A stretch of 64,000 bases of DNA from Paragorgia papillata (lineage: Eukaryota > Cnidaria > Anthozoa > Scleralcyonacea > Coralliidae), in NCBI GenBank assembly GCA_035771165.1, contig JAWNZC010000265.1, positions 514,001-578,000 of the forward strand, given 5' to 3'. Under the pieces are notes generated by a model. That model was given only the letters and a program-made list of their open reading frames with translations, had not been told where the DNA came from and made no database searches. Positions 45,765 to 58,750 of the stretch are shown here, in pieces (the stretch's first letter is position 1; each line of letters opens with the position of its first letter). The translations under genes were made by a program, and so were the position numbers.

Positions 45765-46602
45765 TATCCTACTATAGTAGAGGAAAAACAAGATGGCGGC
45801 ATGTTTTTTTAAACTGCCGAAAAGAGTTGGAATTGACGGATTTTTATACAGAAAAACATCAACACCCTCAAACCAATGTATAAAAAAACAACATTGTGTA
45901 AAAATACACTAACAAATACACAATTTAGCATGTCAAATGGTAAAATTCACCTAAAAATTACGTCTTTTTACTTCAAAAACATGACTAAATTAGCGGGTTG
46001 ATATTAATATGTTGCCAAACAAAGAAACTCACGGTTAAAACCAAGCTTACAACACACATTTCGTAGGAGATCACCAGTAAAGAGACTTTTTTATTTAGAT
46101 AAGCATTTGGAGTAGTAAAAACCATGTTCTTTTTCAAAAACAACCAACTATAAGTAATTTAGTTTCACTGCCGAAGGTGTTTCAGTTTCATTTTTGCATG
46201 AAATCAAAACCTTTTTCACGACAGCAACGCTAATATAAACAACTGACCCACCTTTTGACTTCATAAAGGTACCTTTTAATCCTTTTGGTTGATCTGCTTA
46301 ACATATATTTTGCCTCTCGAGCAACATTTATGCAACATTTCACTGAAGCTGTTTGCCGAACAGCTCAGCGAGAAGTCTGTGTGAATGCATCATTACGGAT
46401 GGCGGAAGTATTAGTTGCCTATGCCGGAAGTTTGTCGTTTCAAACATTTCGCTGTAATTTTGTCTCTTGTACAGTGCTTGGCTATATAATAAAGCAGTTA
46501 TACCATTCGCTCTCGTCGTATACGAACTAATAGCCAACTCGGCGAAGCGCCTCGTTGGCTATGAGCTCATATACGACTCGAGCTCATGGTATAACTGTTA
46601 AA
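45765..46602. repeat. Dispersed repeat R1, copy c (5'-shortened)
   Basis: Lies directly behind copy b in the same direction and lacks the first 100 bases or so. It has no insertions and serves as the empty-site reference for the other two copies. The terminal hairpin is at 46494-46600. Confidence 0.85.
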
Positions 46603-47504
46603 TATACCTTATTCATGAATGGCCGACGATTTAAAATCCTTTTATGTGGATACAAATTATCCCCCCCCCCCCCCCCCCCGACCTCGTTTTAGAGTAAAGA
46701 TTCTTTTGAATTTCACGCATGAAAACGAGATCAGAGCAACTAATTTATATGCACATAAAAGAATATTAATTCCACAGCCATTTATGAATATGGTCTATGA
46801 CAAAATTTGCACTGTATTACATCTTTTCTGCATTTGCCAGGGGCTTTTTTAACATACAAGTTGAAGGAGGCAAGTCCCTCCCCCCAGCCTCCCTCCCCCT
46901 TGAGCCCCCCCCCCCTACGAATTGCTTTTCCTCCCCTCCCCCCAGAGAAAGTTCCTTTTTGCTGAAGAACAAACAAATGAACAAAGAATTAAGCGATAAG
47001 AATGTAAAAGGAAAATTTCGGACTTAGCTTTGAAGAAGGAATACCTATATAATTAACTCACCCCCACTTTTTGTTTCAAATATTTGAAATTAAAATGCTT
47101 AAATAAGTAACAATCTTGTCCAGCATTTCTATTGATGATATTAACTGTTCTTTCACTAAAATTAATGTACCTAATAAATGTTTTCATGGGACAGTCCTAA
47201 CCCACTAGGCAGTACTGTAACAGCAGCATTAATATGCTTGGCATGCTGATGAGCTCTGACACAGCAAAGCAGTCAGAAATGTGTTGTATTTTAACTAATT
47301 TTGATGACATTTTATAACCTTCAGTGTTCCTAAAAATCACCATTCAGAATGCAGGAAATGGCAATTCCGAGACTCTACATTTTAAATTTTCACCGGGGGC
47401 ATTCGTCCAGACCCCCCTAAAAGTGTTCTTTTTAGTGAATGCCCCCCTCCCCACGAGATAATCCTTAAAAAAGGCCTTGATTTTCAAAATGTTTCAACAA
47501 TCAA
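46603..47504. repeat. Dispersed repeat D1, copy b, second half
   Basis: Matches 4050-4830, including a poly-C expansion at 46662-46680 and another C-rich stretch at 46877-46942. Confidence 0.75.
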
Positions 47505-50500
47505 CAGTATTATAAAAAACCGTGATAATCGAATACTGATAAAAGTCATATAGTGCACGCGCTTGAGGAACTTTGGGGAAACTGAGGACCTTCAAAATCC
47601 GTATAAGCATTTGATAAGCTCTCTTTGAGTTTTATTAGCCAATCAGAATAAATGCTTAATACTCAACCTGATAAAATTTGCATTGTATTACATCTTTTCT
47701 GCATTTACATTAAAATTCCACTTTTCTTAGCCAATCAAAGTTGTGATGTTTTTCCATGTATTTTATCATGCAGCAAATGTCACACTTTTTAAGTGTTTAT
47801 ATTTTGCACCATTTTATTATGAATACATTTAAAAAAGTTTAAGACTAATACAAGACTATCTCTATCTAATAATATAAAAGAAAACTCAATGTTTTTAATC
47901 CTAATTGTATTAATGTTAATCTACAGTTCTTGCCAGTTCAAGTTATAATAAAGAATTAAATTTCAGAGCTACAGTTACTTACATAAGATTAATTTAAACT
48001 ATACAATACATCAGCATTACATCACATTAACTCACACTTAGTAACTGTACCGAAAATGATGGCGACTTGTAAATTTAACCATAATTGTTTTTCGAATAGT
48101 AAACTTTGTTTCTTCGAGGAATTATTGAAAAATACGCCTTGACAAAAATAAATTTTAATGGAAAACAAGATCTATGTTAACATAATAAACATTATAATAG
48201 AATCAAGAATTACCAAGTTTATTATTTATTGCTGATCTTTCGACCTGTTGACTCAGACCTTCATCAGAGCAAATGCCAACATCGTGATGACTCACGTAAT
48301 ATAAACAAAACAACTAAACAACCAGAATGACGTAAGAACACAATGGCGTAGTTACGTGCTTATACGTTTATTCTAAAATTAATTAAATGACATAATGGAA
48401 TCCGGATTGTTGATCGAAGAGAGCTAACCAAGTGCTATTCAATGGCTGACTCTCCTGTGAAATCGTAGGATTTTTTTAAAACTTTAATAGATTTGCTCTG
48501 ATAAAGGTCTGAATCCACAGATCAAAAGCTAATCAATAAATAATAGACTTGTGTTACCACAAATCGTTACGCTTCTGTTAAAATTTGTCACCATGTAAAC
48601 ATTCAAATAATTAATAGTAAATATTGTTTATTTGTTTTTTGAGATGCTCTAAGTTTACGAAGTATTATGGTTAAATTACAGCCGCCATTTTCTGGTATAT
48701 TTTCGATTAAAGAAACATAATAGTCAGAACTACATACATAAAAACGCACAAGATTTTACAGATCTGTAATCTTGTTGATATGTTGTGCAATTTTTGTTTG
48801 GGTGACTGACAGAATGCTTGTGTTTAATTATTCAGTCTATTCAGAGGTTGGGTTTTTGCAAAAAAATAATGGGTAAAGGTTTTGATTCTTAATAAAATCC
48901 ACTCAAATTGATACAAAATCATTTTACTTTGTGGAAAAGAAATAATTTGACCGCAAAAGATATCCACAACTAAATTTTTAAGCAAGATGAAGCTGGGTGT
49001 TTATTTAGGTTTGCTAAAAGTTCAGAGCTGTTTCTCTAGTATAAACCAAAACCATGCTGTCGCTTTGCAAACCAGACTTTAGTCTTGATATATAGCGTTG
49101 TCGTTCTTTCATGTTTAACATTCAGTTTTCTGACGAGCGGCAGGCTTAGAGTAAAACTGTACATAATCCAATATCTGAAATAGAGTAAACTGAAGGTTGA
49201 CAGTCAGAGTTTAAAATGGTTCCAGGACAGCTTTCGTCAAAATAGAACTTCTCAAAGTGTTGTTGTTTGACGGTTAATGTTAGTGGAGTTCAGGTATATG
49301 AAGGACCATGAGTTAAACATTCTTGAGATAATCTGTAGACGTGCAGTCAGAGTTAAGATAGTTCCAGATAAGTTTTGTTTAGATATTCATCCTTAGTATA
49401 ATACCATGATGATAAACTACAGGTGCGAACCAGATAAAGAATGTCTGAAAATATATTCCTGGTTGAACATTTCAGTGCTGGTAACATAGAGCTCAAAGTT
49501 TAATTCTTGTAGTTGATATTCATGCAGTTGTCAGTTTACCAAATGCCAGTATTCGAGGTTTTCCAAATTAAAGAGATACACTTTGTAAAGTTCAAAACGT
49601 TTGATTTGACTAGTAAAATAGTTCCAGTTATAATTCAAAGAATTGGGCTCAAATTTTCAGTCATTATTCCAACCATTTAGCATGTTAATAATATAGATAA
49701 ATAAAGCAACTGACAAGGCTGAAAACCAAAGTATGCAGAGGAACCAATCAGGTATCATTACACCAACTGTGGAAGCGGAATCTTTAACTTCAGTTTCAAA
49801 CAGATCAACCTTTAGCTTCATCATCAAGAAAAGTTGTCATGGTTCAAGCTTTAAAATAGGATATATTATTTATGTACTTTATTTGTTGTCGTAGCCAAGG
49901 TTTTGAAACTCGTCGATATAACAATTTGGGTTTCCATGAAGGCGTCAACAAAGCAACAGAAAGCACAAATTTAATTATTACCACAAGTGTCTCAATTATT
50001 TGAGACACTTGTGGTAATAATTAAATCTGGGCTGGACCAATGGTGTTCGTCTGACTTTTTCTGTATTCAACTACCACACAGTTTGTCTTTGGTGAAGTAA
50101 CCACTGGAAGATTCCAGAATCCCAAGAATAATTTAGAAAGTTTAAGCAGCCTTGATTTGACTAGACAAACAGCTCGAATTATCTTTATCACTCAAATGGA
50201 AACATTGTATTGTACAATTGCTTAAAACATTAGACGCAGATATCTCAGTTCATGAAGTAATATTTAAAACATGAGCAGCAATGTTTTCTTATCAGATTTA
50301 AAACACGAGGCGATAGCTGAGTATTTTAGATCTCATAAAACAGATACTGCGAATGTTTTGAATAGCTTTAGAAACGACCCATTTGCTAAGTTCATTGGCG
50401 TAGTAATTTTGTGTCTAAGCCAAGAAAATCAAAACTAAAGTTAATGTAAATCAGGATTTTTTTATCAGTTATAAAACTACGGACTTAGCTGAATTTCTTT

Positions 50501-50910
50501 TGTGCTTTTCTCATGAATTTTTAATGAGTTTTTAAAAAGAATATAGCATCGTACTTGAAACAAAATATGAGGAAAACATTTTTTGAAATTTTATCAAGTT
50601 AACCCTTTACAGCCCTTGAAAAAAATCGTCTGGGTTTAGCCAGAAAAATAATTGCTAAAGTTTTCTTAACAGGCTGTGGAGGGTTAAGAACATAGTTTTT
50701 CAGCCATTGACAGCCTATGAAGATCTTATCTGTGCTAAAATGAATTCAACTGGTGTTAACCAGAAAAGTTTAATAAGATTTTTAAAATGGCTAACAGGCT
50801 GCAAAAGGTTAAGCAGTATTCTATTCCAATATTTTAAAGAAAAAGCCAACGTCTGAATATGATTTTCGCAGTGTGAATACATGCAGCTATTGTTAAGTTA
50901 ACTAATTGAA
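47505..50910. repeat. Dispersed repeat R2, copy b
   Basis: Matches 12838-17020 without element B; the TTAA at 47710-47713 is the unoccupied site. It has a private hairpin at 49969-50026. Confidence 0.88.
49969..50026. repeat. Perfect 58-bp hairpin private to R2b
   Basis: The arms AATTATTACCACAAGTGTCT and inverse pair almost fully around a TTAT loop. R2a has only one arm-like sequence at this place (near 16090), so one arm was copied in inverted form. Confidence 0.85.
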
Positions 50911-51049
50911 TAAAAAATAGCATAAAGCTCTAAACTAAAATAATTTAATAATAACTCACGAGTCTCGCTACAAAAACTACTAGTGTGTAATGACAAAACT
51001 ACAACCGTATTTCTGATGTGCCCATATACAAATTTTAGGCTTAGTATGC

Positions 51050-51720
51050 CTCAGACCCCTTTACAGCTATTATACTTAAGTTTACTTTTACTACTGGAAA
51101 GGATTAGTACTTAAGTTAATTTTACTATAACTTCAACTCTTTTGAAATTTTAGAACTAATAAGTAGGGCTAGTATAAGGCTCACTCCCCTTTACAGCTAT
51201 TATACTTGAATTTACTTTTACTACTGGAAAGGACTAGTACACAAGTTAATTTGACGTAATAGTTCAAATACGAGACGGAGGACTTTACCAGGATTTCATG
51301 CATTTTGAAAAGGCGAGCCAAAGGCGAGCCTTTTTAATGCACGAGGGCTTTGTAATCCCGGTAAAGTCCGACGTCGAGTATTTGAACTGACTTCTCAAAT
51401 TCAAAACTCCGAAGATACCTCTGAAACGTAATATACTTTGCCTTTTTTCAAAGTCCCAAGACTTTGAAAACGTATTTTGCATTATTTCAAAGTACTAGTA
51501 CTTTTCCTCCGATTTCAAAGGACTGATTAAACATTAATTTCTTTTGTTTTTGGTTCATGAATTATTAATGAGTTTGAGAATTTTACTTCAACTCTTTTGA
51601 AATTTAAGAACTATCAACTAATAAGTAGGGCTAGTATCAGGCTCACTCTCCTTTACAGCTATTATACTTAAGTTTACTTCAGTTACTACAACTTCAACTC
51701 TTTTGATATTTTAGAGCAGT
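51050..51720. repeat. Degenerate tandem units split by a hairpin
   Basis: A unit with CCTTTACAGCTATTATACTT occurs at about 51058, 51189 and 51651. A 124-bp hairpin (51263-51386, arms starting TTCAAATACGAGACG) lies in the middle unit. Confidence 0.65.
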
Positions 51721-52441
51721 TCTGCTATGTTTTACAACAAACGTCAATTGCATTTCTACCTGACCAAATTGCTTCCTTTAAATTATCATTCTACCAGGCT
51801 AAATGCAATTACTAATGTTATTAATACTTCGATCCTTAACGGCTTAGACCTACTAAAAGCTTCCTAAATCTCTTTCTATCAAGTAAAATATATAATCACG
51901 ATTGTTATATTCTTTCCTTTAAACTCCTCAATTAAAATAACAACACTGAATCCTTTTAGGACATCGGCAAGAGATTCACCAGGAGGAAAGCGTAATCTTA
52001 TTATAAATATAAGTGCCAAGCACAAAACACGGATAAAAGACAGCAAACACAAGGCATAAAAACATAATATTTAACCTAACGTTTCGTTGTTTACATCACA
52101 ACATCTTCAGAGATAATAGTTCAATACGAGTGTAATGTCAATTCATCAATTTACAGATTACACTTCTGTATGAACTACAAATATAAAATACAAAATACAA
52201 CTGAAACAAATAATTAAACCTAGTTGTTTATATCAATAACTGGTATTATAGATTCTGTTACTACGGAAATGAAAACGAGATACTACATGAAAAAACTTGT
52301 GTAAAAAATACTGTACAATAAAGCAAGTAATCAAAATAGAATAAATTTACAAGAAATAAGAGGTTCTTTTATAAATTCTAAATTATCAAAGTTCTGCCCT
52401 TTTCGTCTTTGTTTAAAAGAGATAACATACACCCTACCATT
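51721..52441. other. No gene recognised; 3' flank of TPR-CHAT locus 2
   Basis: AT-rich. A CGTTTCG...CATCTTCAGAG stretch near 52081 resembles sequences seen at retroelement ends, but nothing else supports an element. Confidence 0.4.
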
Positions 52442-55146
52442 TTACTTCCTTTTTTGAGATTCTTCTTTTATCCTATTAATATCTTCTTCGGAGAATTTAA
52501 CATCTTCATCAAAAACCGTATAAGGTCCCCAAATATAATATGAACGACAGAAACGATTTTCATGACGTTGAAATATTTTCATTGTTTCTTGTAAAGCGTC
52601 GCAAACCGACCTTTCCCCTAAAATTCCGGCGTAAAAAGTTTTCATAAACAATTCGGACCCTTTGTCGTCAGTAGACCAAAGTGTAGTGACGACAGAGCGA
52701 GCACCGGCTGCAAGAAATGCACGTGCAAGACCAATGACTCCTTCTGAAGAAAGTTTACCTCTTCCTGTATAACAACACGATAGAACAACTATAAGCGTGC
52801 TTTTATATCAATGTCCATAATATTGCTTTCTCTCAGAAGATAAAATTCTTCATTTGGCATATCTAAACCTTGCTCTTTCCACTCTGGGTTCGGAGCCAGA
52901 AAGATCTCTCCTCGCTTTTTGTCGCCATGTGCTGCAATGTGAATAATGCTAGAGCTACGATCACGTTCTAAAACATGACTTTTTATCGCCTTACGCCCAA
53001 TTAAAGGTTTCGCATTAAAACGTCGCGCAAGACATTTGATTTCTTTCTCAGCATGTGGCAATGGACGGAGATCTGATTGATTATATTCATGCTCTCCAAA
53101 CTTAACTGTGCCTACTGATGGATTACCAACAAACAATGCAGGGCCTAGATTAGCATGCTCTTTGGTTAACATACTGGAGTATAGTGTATGCAAAGAGGGT
53201 GTAATTTGAATGCTATAGGTTTTCGACAAGAACAGTTTTCATCCAACAATGTGGAAAATGGAACAAAAAATAAGAATTTGTCAGGAACGATAATCAGTTT
53301 GGAGCCCTTGATGAACTTTTTTATCGGATCGATAAGTGATACAAACAATTTTCGCCACATGGACAAAGCAATTCTTTTTTCATTCCTTAGCATGGCGATA
53401 TCTAAGTAGTCCAGGCTCTTCATTTTCGGAAGATGAACATGAGCTAAATCGTAAATCTGCACTACTCTTTCAAGATGTTGCTGATTTGATCGAGAAGGAC
53501 CGGACTTGTCTTTTGCATGTTCTCGTTTAAGTTCGCTTCACGAGCCAAAGGCTTTTCAGAATTGAATAAAGATAGTGATTTGGAGAGGTCGATAACATCC
53601 AATAATGTCCCAGTACCAGAATGCAAATCTTCTTCATAAAAAAATGAAGAATTTCGGCTAAATATCATTTTTAAAATGCTAAGAAATGAGATTTGGTTAT
53701 TGCAAATGTAAGCTTGGGTCGATAAAGTACCATCAATCTCTTTAAAATTAATATGTTTGGTATCACCATCATCATTTAAAACCCAAACGTTCAAACACTT
53801 TCTAATATCAAAAGCGTAAAATATGATAGTAGAGGAATTTCACTAAGCTGTATAGCTTTTTTAAGATCAACTATTTGATCGCATTCTCTTTTGCACTCAA
53901 TTGCTTGCCAAGTCTTGTCTGTATAATTGGCTATGTTAACAATCTCTGATTTCTTTCGTTTCTCAATAAAAGCACGCAGTGCCTTGGCCTTTCCAAGATC
54001 CATAACTAACAATGAGTGTTAACAAAAGAAAACAATGCATTAGAGTCACATATCGTTGAAAGTATACACTAGTAAATGATATCTTATTTTTGTCAACATC
54101 CAAGTCGAAAAAAATCTTATCACCGCACATAACAGATCTCTTAAGAAATGACACAGCGTTTTGTAAGTTACTCACATCTTCCAGTTCGCGAGCTGCAGAC
54201 AAATACAGTAACAGGTAAGAGAGCCCCATGTTTCCTGAAGAAATACATTCCAAACTTCGATCACCAATTTCTAAACTAATTTTAAATGTTTCCCCAAAAC
54301 ACCAAAACATTTAAGAGATTTTTTTTACTGCCCCGTGTTACAATAGGCAGTCCCTAAATTTCCATTGTTAGTTGCTATTCCTGACCGATCTCCTATTTCA
54401 GTGCTGATTTCTAGACTTTTATTGTATTAGTGAATAGCTTTTTCATACTGCCCCAAACAACGATAAGCATTCCCTACATTTCCATTATCGCTTGCTATTC
54501 CTGACCGATCTCCTATTTCAGTGCTGATTTCTAGACTTTTGTTGCAATAGTGAATAGCTTTTTCATACTACCCCAAACAACAATAGGCACTCCCTAAATT
54601 TCCATTGTTACTTGCTATTCCTGACCGATCTCTAATTTCAGTGCTGATTTCTAGACCTTTATTATAATGGTGAATAGCTTTTTCATACTGTCCCAAACAA
54701 CAAAAGACATTCCCTAAATTTCCATTGTTATTTGCTATTTCTAACCGATCTCCTAATTCAGTGCTGATTGCTAGACCTTTATCGTAATAGTAAATAGCCT
54801 TTTTATACTGCCCCAAACAACAATAGACATTCCCTAAATTTCCATTGTTACTTGCTATTCCTGGCCGATCTCCTATTTCAGTGTTTAATGCTAGACCTTC
54901 GTTGTAATAGCCAATGGCTTTTTTATACTGCCCCAAACAACGATAGACATTCCCTAAACTTCCTTAAACTGATTGCCAGAATTTTATTGTAATAGTCAAT
55001 AGCTTCTTTATAATTACCCAAACATAGACGCACACTTCCTAATTTTGCGCAACAGTTTGCTTTGCCTAATTTGTCTTGAAGTTCATCTGCAATCTTTTCA
55101 GCTCTTAAGGTATATTCCATTGTTTTACTATAATGTGAAGTATTAA

Positions 55147-55873
55147 GATTTATTATATGGCAGCAGCGCTGAGAGGTCCGCATACGGAAATCCTGTAACT
55201 TGATTGGTTCATAAGCGGTCGGATATTTCCCGTATCCGCCCGCTCAGAGCGGAATCTGCCGTTCGGGACCGTAAGTTTATAAACAAAATGGCAGTCACGT
55301 CAGTATATGCAACAAGATGGATTATAATTTCAGAATTACCCATTATTGAAATGTATCGGGCAAGTATGTTGTTAGAAATTTTATAAGCTTTCAATTGATG
55401 TATTGTTCGAGTTTCCACGTTTTGTGAAAGTTTTTAAAATGTCCAAAACGTTCGTAACATTGTTCGTAATAATATAACATTTGCATCTCACAAGTATTAG
55501 AATTTCAGATGATTTTTTATTCAACTACTTAACGTACGGTCTTGAGCAATATGTCAAACAAAAGCAATTAAAAAATGCTATTTGGGGTAGAAAGTTCAGG
55601 ATTCTAGCTCAACGGAAAGTACTTTAAAAATGGGAAAATGTCTGCCATTTTCGTTTAGTTCGCAAGAAAGATGGGTCGAGTTTTCACAGAACGTTCACAA
55701 CATTTATGGCCATATAATAAACTACTTATTGACCTCGCTTGTTCGGTCTGTACTAGTGAAATATCGGACCTGTTTTTTGCACAGACCTCAACTCGCTGCG
55801 CTCGTCTCGGTCCGTACTTAAAAAACATCGGTCCAATATTTCACTAGTACAGACCTCACGCTCGGTCAATAAG
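55147..55873. mobile_element. Insertion splitting TPR-CHAT locus 2
   Basis: Alignment to gene 1 shows contiguous coding sequence on both sides (AGTATTAAGAT and ATATTTCTGCAATTTT). The insert begins TTTATTATATGGC, as R1 does, and ends in a long hairpin (55721-55873) with ACTACTTATTGACC arms. It therefore has R1-like architecture with different sequence. Confidence 0.75.
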
Positions 55874-56407
55874 TAGTTAATATTTCTGCAATTTTAAGAA
55901 GAATAGTCATTCTCACACTCTTTTTCTCAACTAAATTACAAAATAACTTTTCAAACTCAAGATAGTACTTCAATATTTCCCAACATTTCCCCTTTTCATC
56001 ACAATTTCTAACAACGCACGATAACATGAATCTTTTTAACATTACGTTACCTTGAAGAAGTTCAATAGATCTATCTACTATATACACAGTCATTCTTTCT
56101 TCGTTTTTCTTGTACAATTTTTGCCGTCTCAGCAACGAACTCTATTATCATGACAATGTTTCTGTTTCTTGCTTGAAAAATCTGTTTTCAGTTTAAAAAT
56201 CTTAAGATTAGTTTATATCAATAAAGTGAACGAAACGCCGGTTTGTAAATTTTTAACGTTTAACAATTTAAGCGTTTGAACGTTTAACAATTTAAACGTT
56301 TGTGACAGACGTTTGTACTGAACAGAACTTTTGTAGAGATAGTGTAGTGAGTGGGGTGTAGAGTTAAATTGACCTGGTATCGCAAAAAAATGTTCTCTTT
56401 TAAAGTA

Positions 56408-56723
56408 CACACGTAAAAACACAGGGATTGTTCCATACCTGCAAGCAAGTTGTTACAAAGCTGTTCTAAGCCGTTACTAGGATGCATTCACACTGGTTGT
56501 TCCCAGTTTGTTAAGAAGTCTGTAACAGGTTGTTGACAACTTGTAACAAAGTTGATGGTTTCAACGTACGTTTGACAAGTTGTTGCAACAATTTGTTATA
56601 CTGCTCTGCACTTAACAAGTTGCTACAGGGTTGACAAAATCGCAACTTGTTAACAATTGTTAACTGCTACAAGCTTGTTGCGAACACATCCTGTCAACAA
56701 GCTGTGAGATTTTTATACGCGAG
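56408..56723. mobile_element. TA-inserted MITE (CACACGTAAAAA family), third copy
   Basis: The left end CACACGTAAAAACACAGG follows TA; the right end has drifted (TTTTTATACGCGAG) before TA. The interior matches 44337-44685. It lies in the intron of TPR-CHAT locus 2. Confidence 0.85.
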
Positions 56724-56735
56724 TAGATTTGTTCA

Positions 56736-56832
56736 AACAAACAAACAAACAAACAAACAAACAAACAAACAAACAAACAAACAAACAAACAAACAAACAA
56801 ACAAACAAACAAACAAACAAACAAACAAACAA
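56736..56832. repeat. CAAA tetranucleotide microsatellite
   Basis: About 24 CAAA units, followed to 56980 by a degenerate four-base-period tract (AATA, CTGA, GAAC). Confidence 0.97.
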
Positions 56833-57401
56833 AGGATGGATGGAAAGAAGGAAGGAGGGAAGAAATAAATAAATGAATGAATAACTGAATAACTAAATAA
56901 CTGAATAATTGAATAACTGAACAAACAAACGAACGAACAAATGGACGAATGAACGAATAAATAAACAAATGAATAAAATTAATTGTCACAACTAGTCCCA
57001 GTTTGGTCTTTTTCAAATAGTTCTAAAAACAGTAATAATATTGAAATTACTTACTTCACGGCGCATTTTCCCTGCATCAAAACTTTCTGGAGCTGATGCC
57101 ATTTTTTGTCTTCTGGCAAGTCCGTTTTTAGCTGCAAAAGAAACAGACACACGTGAACAAAACTGATAAAACTTATTTACGTCAGAAAAAATACTAATGG
57201 CATACAATTTTGTAAAAAGTATACTAATGCACATAGAATTTTAGATAGAATTGTCATCTTTATTTAGGATAAAAGGATAAAGGACTGGGGGCTAATCATC
57301 CTTCATGAATCGCAAAGGAAACAAAGCTATACGTTAGAAATATAGATGGGACAATCTAGTTTAGTGCTAAAGAGAAAACAAAAATATGCCATATTGTAAC
57401 A

Positions 57402-57693
57402 GCCATCGTTCGCGGAGTCGAAGACATCATCACAGCTGTCTTGCCAAGCGGATTTGGCAAATTCATTATTTATCAACTTCTTCCCCTGGTGTTTGACTTT
57501 CTACAATCCAAAACGAACAACATCAGCGCAGTCTGGGAAGAAAGTGTTGTTTTGTTCATCTCGCCTTTAAACGCACTCATTGGAAGACCAGCTGGCGAAA
57601 CTTAAGAATATGGGATTCAAGGCTGTTGTTTTGAGAGACGATCGCAACATGAGAAATATGAGCAAGTATCATATTTTCGAATTCAAATGTGGT
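57402..57693 (+). pseudogene. RecQ-like helicase fragment
   Basis: The frame AIVRGVEDIITAVLPSGFGK followed by IIYQLLPLVFDFLQ covers the region around Walker A of a RecQ-family helicase; the Ser/Thr after the Lys is Phe here. ESVVLFISPLNALI follows, then after a one-base shift near 57580, EDQLAKLKNMGFKAVVL. The order matches RecQ motifs I and Ia. Helicases of this type are often carried or copied by mobile elements in cnidarian genomes. The DEAH box and later motifs are absent, so this is a fragment. Confidence 0.75.
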
Positions 57694-58177
57694 GTATTTC
57701 TGTATGCTGTTATTAGATTTGTCAAATTACATCAAATGTTTATGGCAATGTTTATTTTGTTGAATTTGTTTGAATTATTTTCATTGTTTCTTAAAGCCAA
57801 TCAGAACGCTCACATTTACAGAGATTCCCAGAGCCACTTGACGCATTAGCGCGTGGGCCTGAGTACGAGAATGACCCAGAACAAATTTTAAAATGGGCAG
57901 TTCTCAAGTTTTCTTAGAATGACATCTGTAAGTGGCTCTGAAATTTGCTGAAAAATGACATCCCACACCGCCTTCGTCTCGGTAAATAACTCATACTTAG
58001 TTTATTCATGTTTAATTTATTATTGAGTCGGTTTTCTTTGTTCTTTCGAGGGCTTTATATCGCATAAAGCCCTTGAATACTAATTAGATTAGAAATGAAG
58101 AAAAAAAACAAGGAAAATCTTTGTCCAAGATGGAAAAAAATAACAAAACTTTGTTGGAAAACCTCCTCAATAATAAA

Positions 58178-58425
58178 TTCTCGAACGTCGGGATGTATGC
58201 GATATAAAGCCCTCGGACGCGTCTTTATATAGCATACATCCCTCGTTCTCGGGATTTATCTATTACATAAATTATCTTTGATGTGTCGCGGTTAATATAT
58301 AGGTTAGTTACCTTGCATATTAAATTACCTTCTATATCGTTATATACATTAAATAAGTAATAGATAAAGCCCGAGAACGAGGGCTGTATATCGCATACAG
58401 CCCGACGTTCGAGGGTTTTATCTGA
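58178..58425. repeat. Compound hairpin, 248 bp
   Basis: Two nested inverted pairs: CTCGAACGTCGGGATGTATG outside and CCCTCGTTCTCGGG inside, each with its inverse on the right. A small related hairpin (GGGCTTTATATCGC) lies at 58048. Confidence 0.75.
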
Positions 58426-58543
58426 CTTAGTTCATGATCGAGTCGGTTTTCTTTGATCTACCGCGGTCATTATCCAGCGTATTCACCTCTAAAGTAGGTG
58501 GCGGCATTTGAATTGTTCCAGGGGAGTGCGGGGCTGATATTTT

Positions 58544-58670
58544 TTGGCTGATTTACTACAATCCCGCCTTAAAATACATAAATTACTTATTGTCCCAGGG
58601 ATAATATATATTATCCCTGGGACAATAAGTAATTTATGCATTTTAAGGCAGGTGGTAGCAAATCAGCCAA
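58544..58670. repeat. Near-perfect 127-bp hairpin
   Basis: The ends TTGGCTGATTT and AAATCAGCCAA enclose a stem of about 60 bases centred on ATAATATATATTAT, with almost no loop. Confidence 0.92.
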
Positions 58671-58750
58671 CTCAACTAAAATAAATATTAAAAACATAAA
58701 CCAAACAAATGATCATTTATTCACACAACTATCGCATGCTTCTAATTCTA

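Larger units (their letters stand above)
52442..57102 (-). pseudogene. TPR-CHAT locus 2, broken and invaded
   Basis: This is a paralogue of the gene at 19.2-22.4 kb. Exon 1 (57055-57102) encodes MASAPESFDAGKMRRE and ends at a GTAAGT donor. An intron with a MITE and a microsatellite separates it from the rest, which starts near 56130. TPRs lie from about 55180 to 54310 and the CHAT domain from 53230 to 52442, with AAHGD and, in a shifted frame, SCCYTGRG. Faults include in-frame stops at about 54430 and 54568, frameshifts near 53225, 53460, 53820 and 54010, two extra bases just before the Cys motif near 52793, and a 0.7-kb insertion at 55147-55873. It cannot make a full protein. Confidence 0.85.

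Noticed and set aside
56660..57016. Open frame through the CAAA repeat
   Set aside because: Low-complexity translation of a microsatellite inside an intron of a pseudogene.
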